A stretch of 64,000 nt of DNA from Candidatus Scatomonas pullistercoris. Its GTDB lineage: Bacteria > Bacillota > Clostridia > Lachnospirales > Lachnospiraceae. The translations under genes were made by a program, and so were the position numbers. Numbering within the stretch: the stretch's first letter is position 1; every line of letters begins with the position of its first letter. Of the stretch, positions 40,647 to 49,498 are shown one piece after another. The DNA lies in NCBI GenBank assembly GCA_018713515.1, contig DVOO01000013.1:85292-149291 (forward strand), written 5' to 3'. Under the pieces are notes generated by a model. That model had not been told where the DNA came from. It saw only the letters and a list, made by a program, of their open reading frames with translations, and ran no database searches.

Positions 40647-41345
40647 ATGTACAAAAAGAAATTCATTCCAATCCGAAGCCTGGCCGCTTCCTTCTGCCAG
40701 ATACAGAAATATCAGGAATCTGAGCGGGAAGTCCACATTTTCGCCAGATCCGTCTGCCGCACAGCGGCCTGCCCCAGATGCGACCACATCAGCTCACATC
40801 TGCACGCCACGTATCAGAGAATCATCCAGACCCTGCCGGTCCACGGAAAATACACCTGTCTGCATGTAACCGCGTATAAGTATAACTGCGTCAACAGTAC
40901 CTGTTCCCAGAAGGTATTTATGGAATCTCTTCCCTTTGCCGCCCCCTCCCAGGTGCGGACCAACGATCTGACGGCTCTGATCCTGGCCGCCTCTGTATTT
41001 CTCAGCGATGACGGCGTCAGCCGGGTGCTGGAAACTGCCGGAATCCGCGTCAGCAATGATACGGTGCGGAGAATCTCCACTTCCTTTCTCTGCCGCCTGC
41101 CCTCCTCCCTGCCGGACCGCCGGAGCTGCCGTGGCTTTTCTCCTGCGGAGCGCAGACGGGGAGAACAGCTGGCCGAACAGCTGCAGAACCGGAAAAAAAT
41201 CCGTCTCAGCCGGCCCGGCGCGGCGCGCTATTACGGAGAACGCATCGGCGACATTCTGCCGGCTCCCCTGCTGCACGCCGGGAATTTCTGCGCGCTCCGG
41301 TATTTTCTGGAACAGATGATGAAGATTTTCCCCTGTTCTTTCTGA
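40647..41345 (+). mobile_element. ISL3-type transposase N-terminal part (zinc finger + HTH) without DDE domain; remnant or domesticated
   Basis: CRTAACPRCDHISSHLHATYQRIIQTLPVHGKYTCLHVTAYKYNCVNSTCSQKVF zf-ISL3-like, then HTH; ends in ~233 aa. Confidence 0.65.
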
Positions 41346-41435
41346 TTTTTTCTTTAAGGCCGCCTTTCTGATTTGACCTTTTCCGCAAAATATGTATAAT
41401 AAAGGGAGAAAACCAACCAGAAAAGGAATGATACT

Positions 41436-42503
41436 ATGGAAAAAGATACACAGGAAATAGAATCTGATGAACTGCAGAAGACGGGCCGCAAAAAGCGCCG
41501 TAAGAAAAAGATCCTGATTATCGTCATCGTCATCGCGGCAGTTCTGCTGGCTCTGCTGGGCATTGCCTACGCCGTGATCCATCACTATTACGCAAAGAGC
41601 AACTACGTACAGGACGGGGACGTGGCGGTGGTCACGGAAAGCGAGCTTCCCCAGGACGTACAGGAGGAAAACAGCGTGGACTCCATGTCGGAGGAGGCCC
41701 GGCGGGAGGCCGAGGAGAAGGCCCTGGCCGCCCAGAAGGATGTGGAATTCCCCAACGGAGATTACGTCTACAATCTGCTGCTGATCGGCTCTGACCGGCG
41801 GGATACCAGCTGGTACGGCAATTCCGATGTGATGATGCTGGCTTCCATCAACTCGAAGACGAAGACCATCTATCTGACCAGCTTCATGCGGGACAGCTAC
41901 GCCATCGTGGGCGATACCGGCGCCCATAAGCTGAACTACGCCTATGCCCTGGGCGGCGGGCCGCTGCTGACGGAAACCATTGAGAATAATTACCGGATCA
42001 ACATCGACAACTACGCTTCCGCCGACTTCACTTCCACCGCCCAGATCGTGGATCTGGTGGGCGGCGTGGATATCGATCTGTATCAGGAGGAGTGCGACTA
42101 TCTGACAGAGCAGGGCGTCGGAGACTTTCCCACTGCCGGCACTTACCACCTGAACGGCGAACAGGCCGTGGCCTACGGCCGCATCCGCTACGTGGGCTAT
42201 TACGACTATGAGCGGACGGAGCGCCAGAGAAGAGTCATGGAGCAGATCTTCCTGAAGGCAAAATCCTTAAGCTTAAGCGAACTGAACACGCTGGCCAATG
42301 AGATTCTTCCCCTGACCACCCACAATCTCAGCGAGAGCGAGGTTATTTCCCTGGTAACGCAGCTTCCCTCCATCATCAGCTACGATCTGGAGCTGGGCCG
42401 CGTTCCCTACGACGGCATGTTCCACAGCGAGGGCGAACTGCTGGTGCCCGACTGGGAGGCAACCATCGCCCAGCTGCACGCTACCATTTACGCGGAAGAA
42501 TAA
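41436..42503 (+). CDS. LytR-CpsA-Psr (LCP) family protein
   Basis: LLIGSDRRDTSWYGNSDVMMLASINSKTKTIYLTSFMRDSYA LCP signature; N-terminal TM. Confidence 0.92.
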   Translation: MEKDTQEIESDELQKTGRKKRRKKKILIIVIVIAAVLLALLGIAYAVIHHYYAKSNYVQDGDVAVVTESELPQDVQEENSVDSMSEEARREAEEKALAAQKDVEFPNGDYVYNLLLIGSDRRDTSWYGNSDVMMLASINSKTKTIYLTSFMRDSYAIVGDTGAHKLNYAYALGGGPLLTETIENNYRINIDNYASADFTSTAQIVDLVGGVDIDLYQEECDYLTEQGVGDFPTAGTYHLNGEQAVAYGRIRYVGYYDYERTERQRRVMEQIFLKAKSLSLSELNTLANEILPLTTHNLSESEVISLVTQLPSIISYDLELGRVPYDGMFHSEGELLVPDWEATIAQLHATIYAEE

Positions 42504-42528
42504 GTCAAAACAATCCGGCCGGATTCCC

Positions 42529-42570
42529 GGAGGGGGATGCAGAACATACACTGCATCCCCCTCCTTTTAT
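42529..42570. terminator. Bidirectional terminator between LCP gene and xer-like recombinase gene
   Basis: GGAGGGGGATGCAG aacataca CTGCATCCCCCTCC TTTTAT. Confidence 0.85.
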
Positions 42571-42583
42571 CTGCGGCCGGATG

Positions 42584-43519
42584 TCAGGCAATAAAATTCC
42601 TTCCATTGTATTTCATCAGTACTTCCCGTTTTCGGTTCAGCGACACCTCCGTATAGATCTGGGTAGTCAGTATGCTGCTGTGCCCCAGCAGCTCCTGTAC
42701 ATCCCGGATTCCCGCTCCGTTATTCAGAAGCTGGGTGGCAAAGCTGTGCCGCAGGGAATGGGGCGTCGCGCTGGGATTAATCTTCGCCCGGTTCCTGTAT
42801 TTTGAAAAAATCTTTTCTATATTATATATGCTGATCCGCCCGCCCTGGCGGTTCAGAAACAGAGCCTCGTTCCGGGGCAGGAACGCCTTCCGAAGCAGCA
42901 TCCATACATTCAGCTCCCGGCAGACCGTTTCCGAGGAAATATACAGCACCCGCTCCCTGCTTCCCTTTCCCCGGATCAGCACGGAACGCTCCGACGGATC
43001 GTAATCGCCGGTATTCAGGGCGGCCGCCTCCCCCACCCGGAGTCCCATGCTGAACAGGCATTCAATAATACAGAGATTCCGCAGGGCCAGATAGATCTGA
43101 TCCTCCGAGCGGGCTTCCCGCATATCCCTGCGGATCTCCTCCAGAAGTCTCCGGATCTCCTCCCCGGTCAGCACCTTCGGAAGGCTCTGGGGAATCTGAA
43201 ACTTTCTGGAAGAAAAACGGAAAAATTTTTCATGGATACCATATACTTCCTCCAGAAACCGGAAAAACTGCTGGAGAGAAGCGTAATGTCTCCGGACCGA
43301 CCGGGGCTTCAGGCTCTTCTCCTCCTGCAGATACTTAAAATATTGAAATACCCGTCCGGCATCCAGCATACCCGCTTCCCCGGATTCCAGCCACCGGCAG
43401 AAGCCCTTCAGATCACAGGCATACGCCTTCCGGGTATTCTCCGACAGATTTCTCTCTACTTTCATACGACACAGAAACTCTTCCATCCATTCTCTCATCT
43501 GTCTCACACTGCACTCCAT
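42584..43519 (-). CDS. Tyrosine recombinase (XerC/XerD-type)
   Basis: [55 protein letters not shown] (R-H-R-H-Y residues). Confidence 0.92.
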   Translation of the reverse strand: MECSVRQMREWMEEFLCRMKVERNLSENTRKAYACDLKGFCRWLESGEAGMLDAGRVFQYFKYLQEEKSLKPRSVRRHYASLQQFFRFLEEVYGIHEKFFRFSSRKFQIPQSLPKVLTGEEIRRLLEEIRRDMREARSEDQIYLALRNLCIIECLFSMGLRVGEAAALNTGDYDPSERSVLIRGKGSRERVLYISSETVCRELNVWMLLRKAFLPRNEALFLNRQGGRISIYNIEKIFSKYRNRAKINPSATPHSLRHSFATQLLNNGAGIRDVQELLGHSSILTTQIYTEVSLNRKREVLMKYNGRNFIA

Positions 43520-43676
43520 GCTCGTTCCTCCTTTGCAAGAAATCTCCCCATGGGCCTATTATCTCATATTCTGCGGGGTCATCTGGCCTTTTCCGGAGGA
43601 AAAATGGATATTTTTGTAATTTTTCCCCTTCTTCCTCGAATTAATTAGTAAGAAGGCATCCATACTGCAAAAAGAG

Positions 43677-43703
43677 GTCGAATAAGGTATTCCGAAGTCG
43701 AAT
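43677..43703 (+). promoter_or_regulatory. Direct repeats GTCGAAT, 20 bp apart (0A-box-like)
   Basis: GTCGAAT at 43677-43683 and 43697-43703; related CTCGAAT at 43635-43641. Confidence 0.45.
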
Positions 43704-43771
43704 TCATGCAGAGTGCTGGAAAATTTTTACTGATTGTTCTATTTTAGAAAGGAAGTGCCAGGGAGGAAATT

Positions 43772-44122
43772 ATGAAACGAGATATCAAAACTGTATTGCA
43801 CGCATTGGGGGTATCCCGCAGTTATCAAGGCTACGCCTATTTCATAGAAGCTGTCCGCATGGCTGCCGAGGATCCCTGCCGTCTGACCCGCGTCCGCGAG
43901 AAAATCTATCTGCCCATCGCCAGCAGAAACCACACCACCATCTTCAATGTAGAAAAGAATCTGCGGACTGTCCGGGATGTCATCGTCCGAAACAACGGCC
44001 AGAAAATTCTGGTGAAATGGACCGGCGCCAGCTTTCTCCGGAACGCCACGCCCTATCCGAGAGAGCTGATTGAGCTGTTCGCCGAGAACTGTATCCTTTC
44101 AGAGGAAGGCCCGGAGAAGTAG
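43772..44122 (+). CDS. Stand-alone Spo0A C-terminal DNA-binding-domain-like protein (no receiver domain)
   Basis: IKTVLHALGVSRSYQGYAYFIEAVRMAAEDPCRLTRVREKIYLPIASRNHTTIFNVEKNLRTVRDVIVRNNG aligns residue-by-residue with the Spo0A_C domain. Confidence 0.75.
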   Translation: MKRDIKTVLHALGVSRSYQGYAYFIEAVRMAAEDPCRLTRVREKIYLPIASRNHTTIFNVEKNLRTVRDVIVRNNGQKILVKWTGASFLRNATPYPRELIELFAENCILSEEGPEK

Positions 44123-44143
44123 AAGGGGACAGGTATTGTACAA

Positions 44144-44193
44144 AACATGGACTTTTACTTTTCCGGCAACCCGGAAAAGTAAAAGTCCATGTT
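44144..44193. repeat. Perfect 23-bp inverted repeat with 4-nt loop (REP-like/hairpin element)
   Basis: AACATGGACTTTTACTTTTCCGG caac CCGGAAAAGTAAAAGTCCATGTT. Confidence 0.9.
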
Positions 44194-44207
44194 CCTGCCA
44201 GAAAGGA

Positions 44208-44951
44208 TCATTCCGTTTTTAAAAACTCCCGGACCATCCCGGCGTAAGTCTCCGGCTGCCGGTTCAGAAATCCCAGATGATTGTATCCGGGGATCACCAG
44301 GATCTCCGCCTCCGGATACAGAGCCTTTACCACCTGGCTGTTGATTTTTATATTGTCTTCCTTCCCTCCGTAGAGGAGCCTCATGGGCTGTTTTACCCCC
44401 GGCTCCAGTTCATAATCCGCCAGAAACGCCGCCATAACCTTCAGGGACTTCTTATCCAGGGATGCCCGGCAGACCTGCATTTTCTCAGGCCAGTCCCCGG
44501 TGTAGACCTTCCTCATGGATTCCACGGATTTTTTCGGATTCTTCCGGGCCGACTTCATAAACCAGGAAAAGATCTGCGTGATGGCCAGCTCCACCACTTT
44601 CCTGTACCTGGAACGGTAAAAGTTCACCGCCCCGTCCAGGAACAGCCTCCTGATTGTAAGCTCCGGCCTTTTGGCCAGCCGCACCGAGAAGATAGTGCCC
44701 ATGGAAAGGCCCATGACCGCTTCAAATTCCGTCAGCTGATTCTCCTGCAGCAGGGATATGAGTTTTTCAGTCTGCTGCTCCAGACTCTCAAATACCTGGC
44801 AGCCGGGGTGAAACCCGTCCAGGGTCACGCATACCAGATGGTATTCCGGCAGTTCTCCCGCCAGAGCGCTGAAACACTCCCCGGAAAGAAAAACTCCCGG
44901 AATACACAGGATGGCTTTCTCATTTTCTTTTCCATATTCAATAATCTTCAT
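44208..44951 (-). CDS. Alpha/beta hydrolase
   Basis: MGLSMGTIFSVRLAKR nucleophile elbow; IPGYNHLGFLNRQPETY. Confidence 0.8.
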   Translation of the reverse strand: MKIIEYGKENEKAILCIPGVFLSGECFSALAGELPEYHLVCVTLDGFHPGCQVFESLEQQTEKLISLLQENQLTEFEAVMGLSMGTIFSVRLAKRPELTIRRLFLDGAVNFYRSRYRKVVELAITQIFSWFMKSARKNPKKSVESMRKVYTGDWPEKMQVCRASLDKKSLKVMAAFLADYELEPGVKQPMRLLYGGKEDNIKINSQVVKALYPEAEILVIPGYNHLGFLNRQPETYAGMVREFLKTE

Positions 44952-45034
44952 GGCGCATCCCCCCTTAAAAAACTAAATCCATCATAGACGCGCCTGAATT
45001 ATCTGTCAACGGATGTCGGAAATTTCATATTGAA

Positions 45035-45760
45035 TCATAATGATTCCACGGAGCCCAGGATCCGCCCGGGGTTGTCCCGCAGCAGATAAGCCGCCGCCCC
45101 GGGACCGTACCGGAGCTCCAGAAGCCGGGAGATTTCGTCCAGATCCGGACTCCGCAGAATGGGATCGTGGGCGTCGGAGGCCAGGGCCCCGGCGATCTCC
45201 TGCCGGAGCATATACTCCGCCAGAGCCCTGGCTCTTCTTCCAAAGTCTCCCCGAAGGCTTCCCTGGTTTACCTGAAGGACTACCCCTCTCCGGTCCAGCT
45301 CGGCCAGGAGTTCCGGATGCCTCCAGAGTGCGTCGTACCGTTCCGGGTGGGCCAGCACCAGCTTCCAGCCCATCCGGGCCAGCTCCTCCAGACCTTCCCG
45401 GATCCTCCGGGAGGAGGAATCAAACCAGAATTCCACCAGCAGATATTTCCCTCCGTTCAGGGAGGGCAGCCGGTGTTCCCGGCCATAGCGAAGGAGCTTC
45501 TCGTGGACGAGAAGCTCCATGCCCCCGGCCAGCTTCAGAGGAATGTTCCGCTCTGCAAGCTCCTGCCGGAAGCGGGCCAGGGTCTTTCTGTATTGTTCCA
45601 GATATTCTTCCGGATCCCCCCGGGAAAAATCCCCGTGGGAAGTGGCCGCCAGGATCCGGGTACCTCCCTCCGCGGCTTTCCTTGCCATTTCCAGGGCGTC
45701 CTGCCAGGTGGCGGCCCCGTCGTCCAGCCCCGGCAGGATGTGGCAGTGCAGATCGATCAT
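45035..45760 (-). CDS. CpsB/CapC-type (PHP) tyrosine-protein phosphatase
   Basis: MIDLHCHILPGLDDGAATWQDALEMARKAAEGGTRILAATSHG; LVLAHPERYDAL; LASDAHDP. Confidence 0.9.
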   Translation of the reverse strand: MIDLHCHILPGLDDGAATWQDALEMARKAAEGGTRILAATSHGDFSRGDPEEYLEQYRKTLARFRQELAERNIPLKLAGGMELLVHEKLLRYGREHRLPSLNGGKYLLVEFWFDSSSRRIREGLEELARMGWKLVLAHPERYDALWRHPELLAELDRRGVVLQVNQGSLRGDFGRRARALAEYMLRQEIAGALASDAHDPILRSPDLDEISRLLELRYGPGAAAYLLRDNPGRILGSVESL

Positions 45761-47238
45761 GAGCGGTCCTCCCCGGCCTTTTCCCCGTATTTCTCATAGC
45801 CGTATTTCCGGTAGCCGTAGCCGTACCGGCCGTAGCCATAGCGGCCGTAGCCATAGCGGCCGTAGCCGTACTCGCTGGAAGCCTCCGGGTAATCGTTGAA
45901 CACGTAGCCCAGGATCGGGGCTCCGGAGCCTCCCAGGGAGGAAAAGCCCTCCAGGATCCTCTGCTGGGGAACATAATCGTATTTCACCGCGTACAGGATC
46001 CCGTCGGCTTCCTCCGCCAGAATGGCGGCGTCCTGAAACATACCTGCCGGCGGGGTATCCAGGATAATATAGTCCATTTTCTGCCTCATCTTTTTCAGGA
46101 ATTTTCCTACCCAGGGACTGCTGAGCACCGGCGCGGGCTGCTGCAGGGTCTCTCCGTTTCCCAGGAGCCAGAAGGGCCCCCGGCCGGCCTTGCGGATCTC
46201 TATGGTCTTCTGGACTTCTCCGGTAAGATCCAGGAGGCTGCTGCCTTTTTCCGCCCCCAGAAGGCCGGCGTCCGCAGCTTTCCGAAGATCCCCGTCCACC
46301 AGCAGCACTTTCTTTCCCTGCTCTCCCAGCACTGCCGCCAGATTCATGGCCAGGGTGGATTTTCCCTCCCCGGAAACGGTGCTGGTCACCAGGAGGATCT
46401 TTCCTTCCAATTTTTTCAGTTCCTTTTCCACCCGGATCCCCAGGGCCCGGATGCTCTCTTTGTAGCCTCCCTGCACCCGCTTTTCCCACACGGCCAGGCT
46501 GCTCTTCCCCTGCTTTTTCCGGGCCTTAAAGGTCACGTGGGGAATGGAGGCCAGGCAGCGGAGACTGGTAATCTTCTGCATTTCTTCCGGATTCCTGGCG
46601 GTCTTCCGGGCCAGGGAGATCAGTCCCAGAATCACCAGGGCGACCAGGAGTCCGCCGCAGCCGCCCAGGACCAGGCCCCGCTTCAGGCTGATCTGGTTGT
46701 AAGGGGCTTCCGGCATTTCCGCCGGATCCAGATAGTTAAAGGAAATCTCTCCCAGCACAAAACGGGCGGCCTCCGGATAAATTTCCAGAGCCCCCTGGAG
46801 GATGGCATAGGTGTCCTCCGGGCTCCGGCTTTCCGCCGTCATAGTGACCACGTTGGATTCCTCGATGGTTTCCGCGGTAATGGATCCGTTCAGGGAATCC
46901 CTTCCCAGCCGCTCCAGAAGCAGGCTGCGGAAAAAACTGCTGTCCAGGATATAGGGGAAGGTCCGGGACATCTGGTCCGCCATGGTGCTGTCGTAATAAA
47001 AGCTGTAGGTGCCGCTGCCCCCTTCTTCCGTGGTAACGGTAAAGGTGGCGCTGCTGCGGTACATAGGGGTGTAGCGGAATCGCTGAAAGCCGTAAAAGCC
47101 GGCGGCCCCCAGAGCCGCCAGCAGCAGCACCAGCCACCAGAACCTGCGGAAGCTTCTCCACAGGGTGATCAGCAGAAGGCCCAGATCAATCTCCTCTTCT
47201 TCCATCTCCGCCGGGATGTTTCTTCTTTCTTTCTCCAT
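45757..47238 (-). CDS. Polysaccharide-biosynthesis-type BY-kinase (Wzz domain fused to tyrosine autokinase), Tyr-rich C-terminal tail
   Basis: Wzz-like TMs; LLVTSTVSGEGKSTLAMNLAAVLGEQGKKVLLVDGDLRK; DYIILDTPPAG; tail EYGYGRYGYGRYGYGRYGYGYRKYGYEKYG. Confidence 0.92.
   Translation of the reverse strand: MEKERRNIPAEMEEEEIDLGLLLITLWRSFRRFWWLVLLLAALGAAGFYGFQRFRYTPMYRSSATFTVTTEEGGSGTYSFYYDSTMADQMSRTFPYILDSSFFRSLLLERLGRDSLNGSITAETIEESNVVTMTAESRSPEDTYAILQGALEIYPEAARFVLGEISFNYLDPAEMPEAPYNQISLKRGLVLGGCGGLLVALVILGLISLARKTARNPEEMQKITSLRCLASIPHVTFKARKKQGKSSLAVWEKRVQGGYKESIRALGIRVEKELKKLEGKILLVTSTVSGEGKSTLAMNLAAVLGEQGKKVLLVDGDLRKAADAGLLGAEKGSSLLDLTGEVQKTIEIRKAGRGPFWLLGNGETLQQPAPVLSSPWVGKFLKKMRQKMDYIILDTPPAGMFQDAAILAEEADGILYAVKYDYVPQQRILEGFSSLGGSGAPILGYVFNDYPEASSEYGYGRYGYGRYGYGRYGYGYRKYGYEKYGEKAGEDRS
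45830..45870. repeat. 15-bp tandem repeat encoding YGYGR units of the BY-kinase tail
   Basis: CCGTAGCCATAGCGG at 45830-45844 and 45845-45859, then CCGTAGCCGTA. Confidence 0.85.
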
Positions 47239-47242
47239 ACCT

Positions 47243-48631
47243 TTACCCTCTCTCCCGGCTGTAGCCGCCGTATCCATAGGAGCCGCCGCTCTGGCCCCAT
47301 TCCCTGTGAAAGGCGTTGAGGACAAAGCCCGCGAAATCTCCGCCGCTTTTCCAGATCATGTCCACGGTATCATTGATCACCCGCACATCCGCCCAGTCCT
47401 CCCGGATCACCAGGATGGCCGTATCCGCCGCCTCCAGCCACAGCTCCGCGTCGGAGGCTACAGAAACGGGGGGACAGTCCAGGATGATATAGTCAAAGGC
47501 TTCCTTCATCTCTTCCCCCAGCCCCCGGGATACAAAGGCGCCGATCAGGCTGGCGGGAGTGGCTTCCGGCCGGAACTGAAACAGCTGCCACAAACGGTCC
47601 CGGCGGTGATAGCAGAGAGCTTCCCGCCAGTTTATTCCCTGCCCCAGGACTTCTCCCAGGGAATGGCCCGGCTCCTCTTTTTTATTAAAAATCTTATACT
47701 GGGCAGGCTTCCGCAGGTCTCCGTCCACCAGCAGCACCTTCTTGTGCTTTTCCGCCAGGGCCAGAGCCAGGTTGGCGGCTACCGTGGATTTTCCTTCGTT
47801 TTCCGTTACGCTGGCCACCAGAAGGATCTTCTGCCGGTTCCGGTGCATGTGGGCTTCGATGGCGGCCTCCGCCCTGCGGCCTGCCTCGGCGAAGTTCATG
47901 CTCACCAGGGGAGAACTCAGCAGGGGCGCCTGCAGGGCCCGCTTCTTTCCGGAGCCGATCCGCTGGGGCTTTTCAAAGGGGATCACCCCCCGGACCTGGC
48001 CGTCCAGGAGCCGGGAGGCTCCCGCCGGATTCTTCACGGTAAAACGCATGAGATACAGAAGGCACAGCAGGGCGGTCATGCCCAGGGCCCCCGCCGCCGT
48101 CAGCAGGTTCCGCCTGGCCATGAGCCAGGAGGTATTGGAGGGAGCGGAAGGCACCTGGGGTTCCTGGAGAAGCTGCAGGGAAGCATTGGAAAACACTTCC
48201 GCCGCCACCTCATCGTAATTCTGCAGGGCGGAATTCAGGAACAGATAGGCCTGTCTGGGATCGGGACTGGTGGCCGTCAGGGTCAGCAGGTTAGTCTCGG
48301 AGATAACGGAACAGCGGATGCTGCCCTCCATCTCCTCCCCCAGATCCTCCCCGATCCGGTTCCGCAGGGCGTCGCTCTGAAAGACCTGGCTGAACACATC
48401 CGCCATGGAGGCGGTGATGGACAGGGAGCTGTAGGCGCTGTTGTCCCCCTGGACCGTCACTACCAGGGTGGCGGAAGAAGAATACTGGGGATGGTAGGTA
48501 AGGTTGTGGGCGCCGGTAACGCCCAGCCATACCGCTCCCGCCGCCAGCAGGATCATCCAGAAATTCCGCAGAAGCTGCAGGCACAGGCCCCGCCAGCTGA
48601 TGGCATCCAGGCTGAATAAATTCTGGTTCAC
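47243..48631 (-). CDS. Second Wzz/BY-kinase (tyrosine autokinase)
   Basis: ILLVASVTENEGKSTVAANLALALAEKHKKVLLVDGDLRK; DYIILDCPPVS; tail GGSYGYGGYSRERG. Confidence 0.9.
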   Translation of the reverse strand: MNQNLFSLDAISWRGLCLQLLRNFWMILLAAGAVWLGVTGAHNLTYHPQYSSSATLVVTVQGDNSAYSSLSITASMADVFSQVFQSDALRNRIGEDLGEEMEGSIRCSVISETNLLTLTATSPDPRQAYLFLNSALQNYDEVAAEVFSNASLQLLQEPQVPSAPSNTSWLMARRNLLTAAGALGMTALLCLLYLMRFTVKNPAGASRLLDGQVRGVIPFEKPQRIGSGKKRALQAPLLSSPLVSMNFAEAGRRAEAAIEAHMHRNRQKILLVASVTENEGKSTVAANLALALAEKHKKVLLVDGDLRKPAQYKIFNKKEEPGHSLGEVLGQGINWREALCYHRRDRLWQLFQFRPEATPASLIGAFVSRGLGEEMKEAFDYIILDCPPVSVASDAELWLEAADTAILVIREDWADVRVINDTVDMIWKSGGDFAGFVLNAFHREWGQSGGSYGYGGYSRERG

Positions 48632-49467
48632 GGCTGCACCTCCTCTTCTACCACAACGGTCAGCCAGGTCCGCCCTGTGGCTCCGGCGCTGTCCGTGGCC
48701 TCATAGCTGATCTCATAGCAGCCGGGGGTCTCTGTATCTACACTGGAAAGGGCGGTGACCGCCTCCGGTCCCAGTTCGTTTCCCTGGCTGTCCGTAACTC
48801 CCTCCACATAGTCGGCGGGATTTATCGTTTCTCCCTGCTCCACATAGAGAATGCCGGTGCGCAGGCGGATCTCCAGGGCCGCCTGCTCCTCCCCCACCAC
48901 GTGGACCGGCAGCCCCAGAGAGGAAGTATCCCCGAAGCTGTTGGAAACCTCCACGGTCATGGTATAGCTCCCCGGAGTCTGGTAGTTCAGATCCGTGTCC
49001 GTCTGGATGATCCAGTCCTTCAAATCCCCGTCCAGCAGATCCTCCGCTCCCAGCCGCTCCATGGACAGGCTGTAGCTGCCCTCTCCCCGGCGGTATACCA
49101 GAGGCTCCGTCAGGGTGAACCGGGGCGAGTGGTAATCGGTAAAACGGACCTGCCGGGTCAGGGAGGCGGACTGGTTTCCGGAATCAAAGACCACGTAGGT
49201 CAGGCTGCAGAGACCCTTCTCGATAAAACGGGAGAAGGATCCGGCAATGATCTGATCCGTCAGGTCTCCGTCCTTTCCGTCCCGGGCGGTAAGCCCCTCC
49301 AGCAGATCCTCCCGGGTATAACCGCAGGAAATCTCCAGGACCTCCCGGTCGCTGGCGATCTCCGGCCGGGTCAGGTCCCGGCTTCGGAACTCCAGAACCT
49401 CCGAGACCCCGAAAACTCCCAGGCATATTACAAAAACAATGATCAGTATGGTTCTGAGTGCTCTCAT
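48628..49467 (-). CDS. Membrane-anchored DUF5011-like/Ig-like domain protein
   Basis: N-terminal TM; repeats ..ARDGKDGDLTDQI.., ..GAEDLLDGDLKDWIIQTDTDLNYQTPGSYTMTVEVSNSFGDTSS.., ..TPGCYEISYEATDSAGATGRTW. Confidence 0.75.
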   Translation of the reverse strand: MRALRTILIIVFVICLGVFGVSEVLEFRSRDLTRPEIASDREVLEISCGYTREDLLEGLTARDGKDGDLTDQIIAGSFSRFIEKGLCSLTYVVFDSGNQSASLTRQVRFTDYHSPRFTLTEPLVYRRGEGSYSLSMERLGAEDLLDGDLKDWIIQTDTDLNYQTPGSYTMTVEVSNSFGDTSSLGLPVHVVGEEQAALEIRLRTGILYVEQGETINPADYVEGVTDSQGNELGPEAVTALSSVDTETPGCYEISYEATDSAGATGRTWLTVVVEEEVQP

Positions 49468-49498
49468 GCTCTGTCCTTTCTCTTTTGTATAGCTTCGC

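Noticed and set aside
42584-43519. Tyrosine recombinase as evidence of a prophage or integrative element
   Set aside because: No phage, conjugation or att-like duplicated sequence nearby; looks like a chromosomal Xer-type recombinase.
45035-49467. Ordinary capsule/exopolysaccharide locus
   Set aside because: Wzz/BY-kinase/CpsB are present, but no glycosyltransferase, flippase or polymerase gene occurs in the window.
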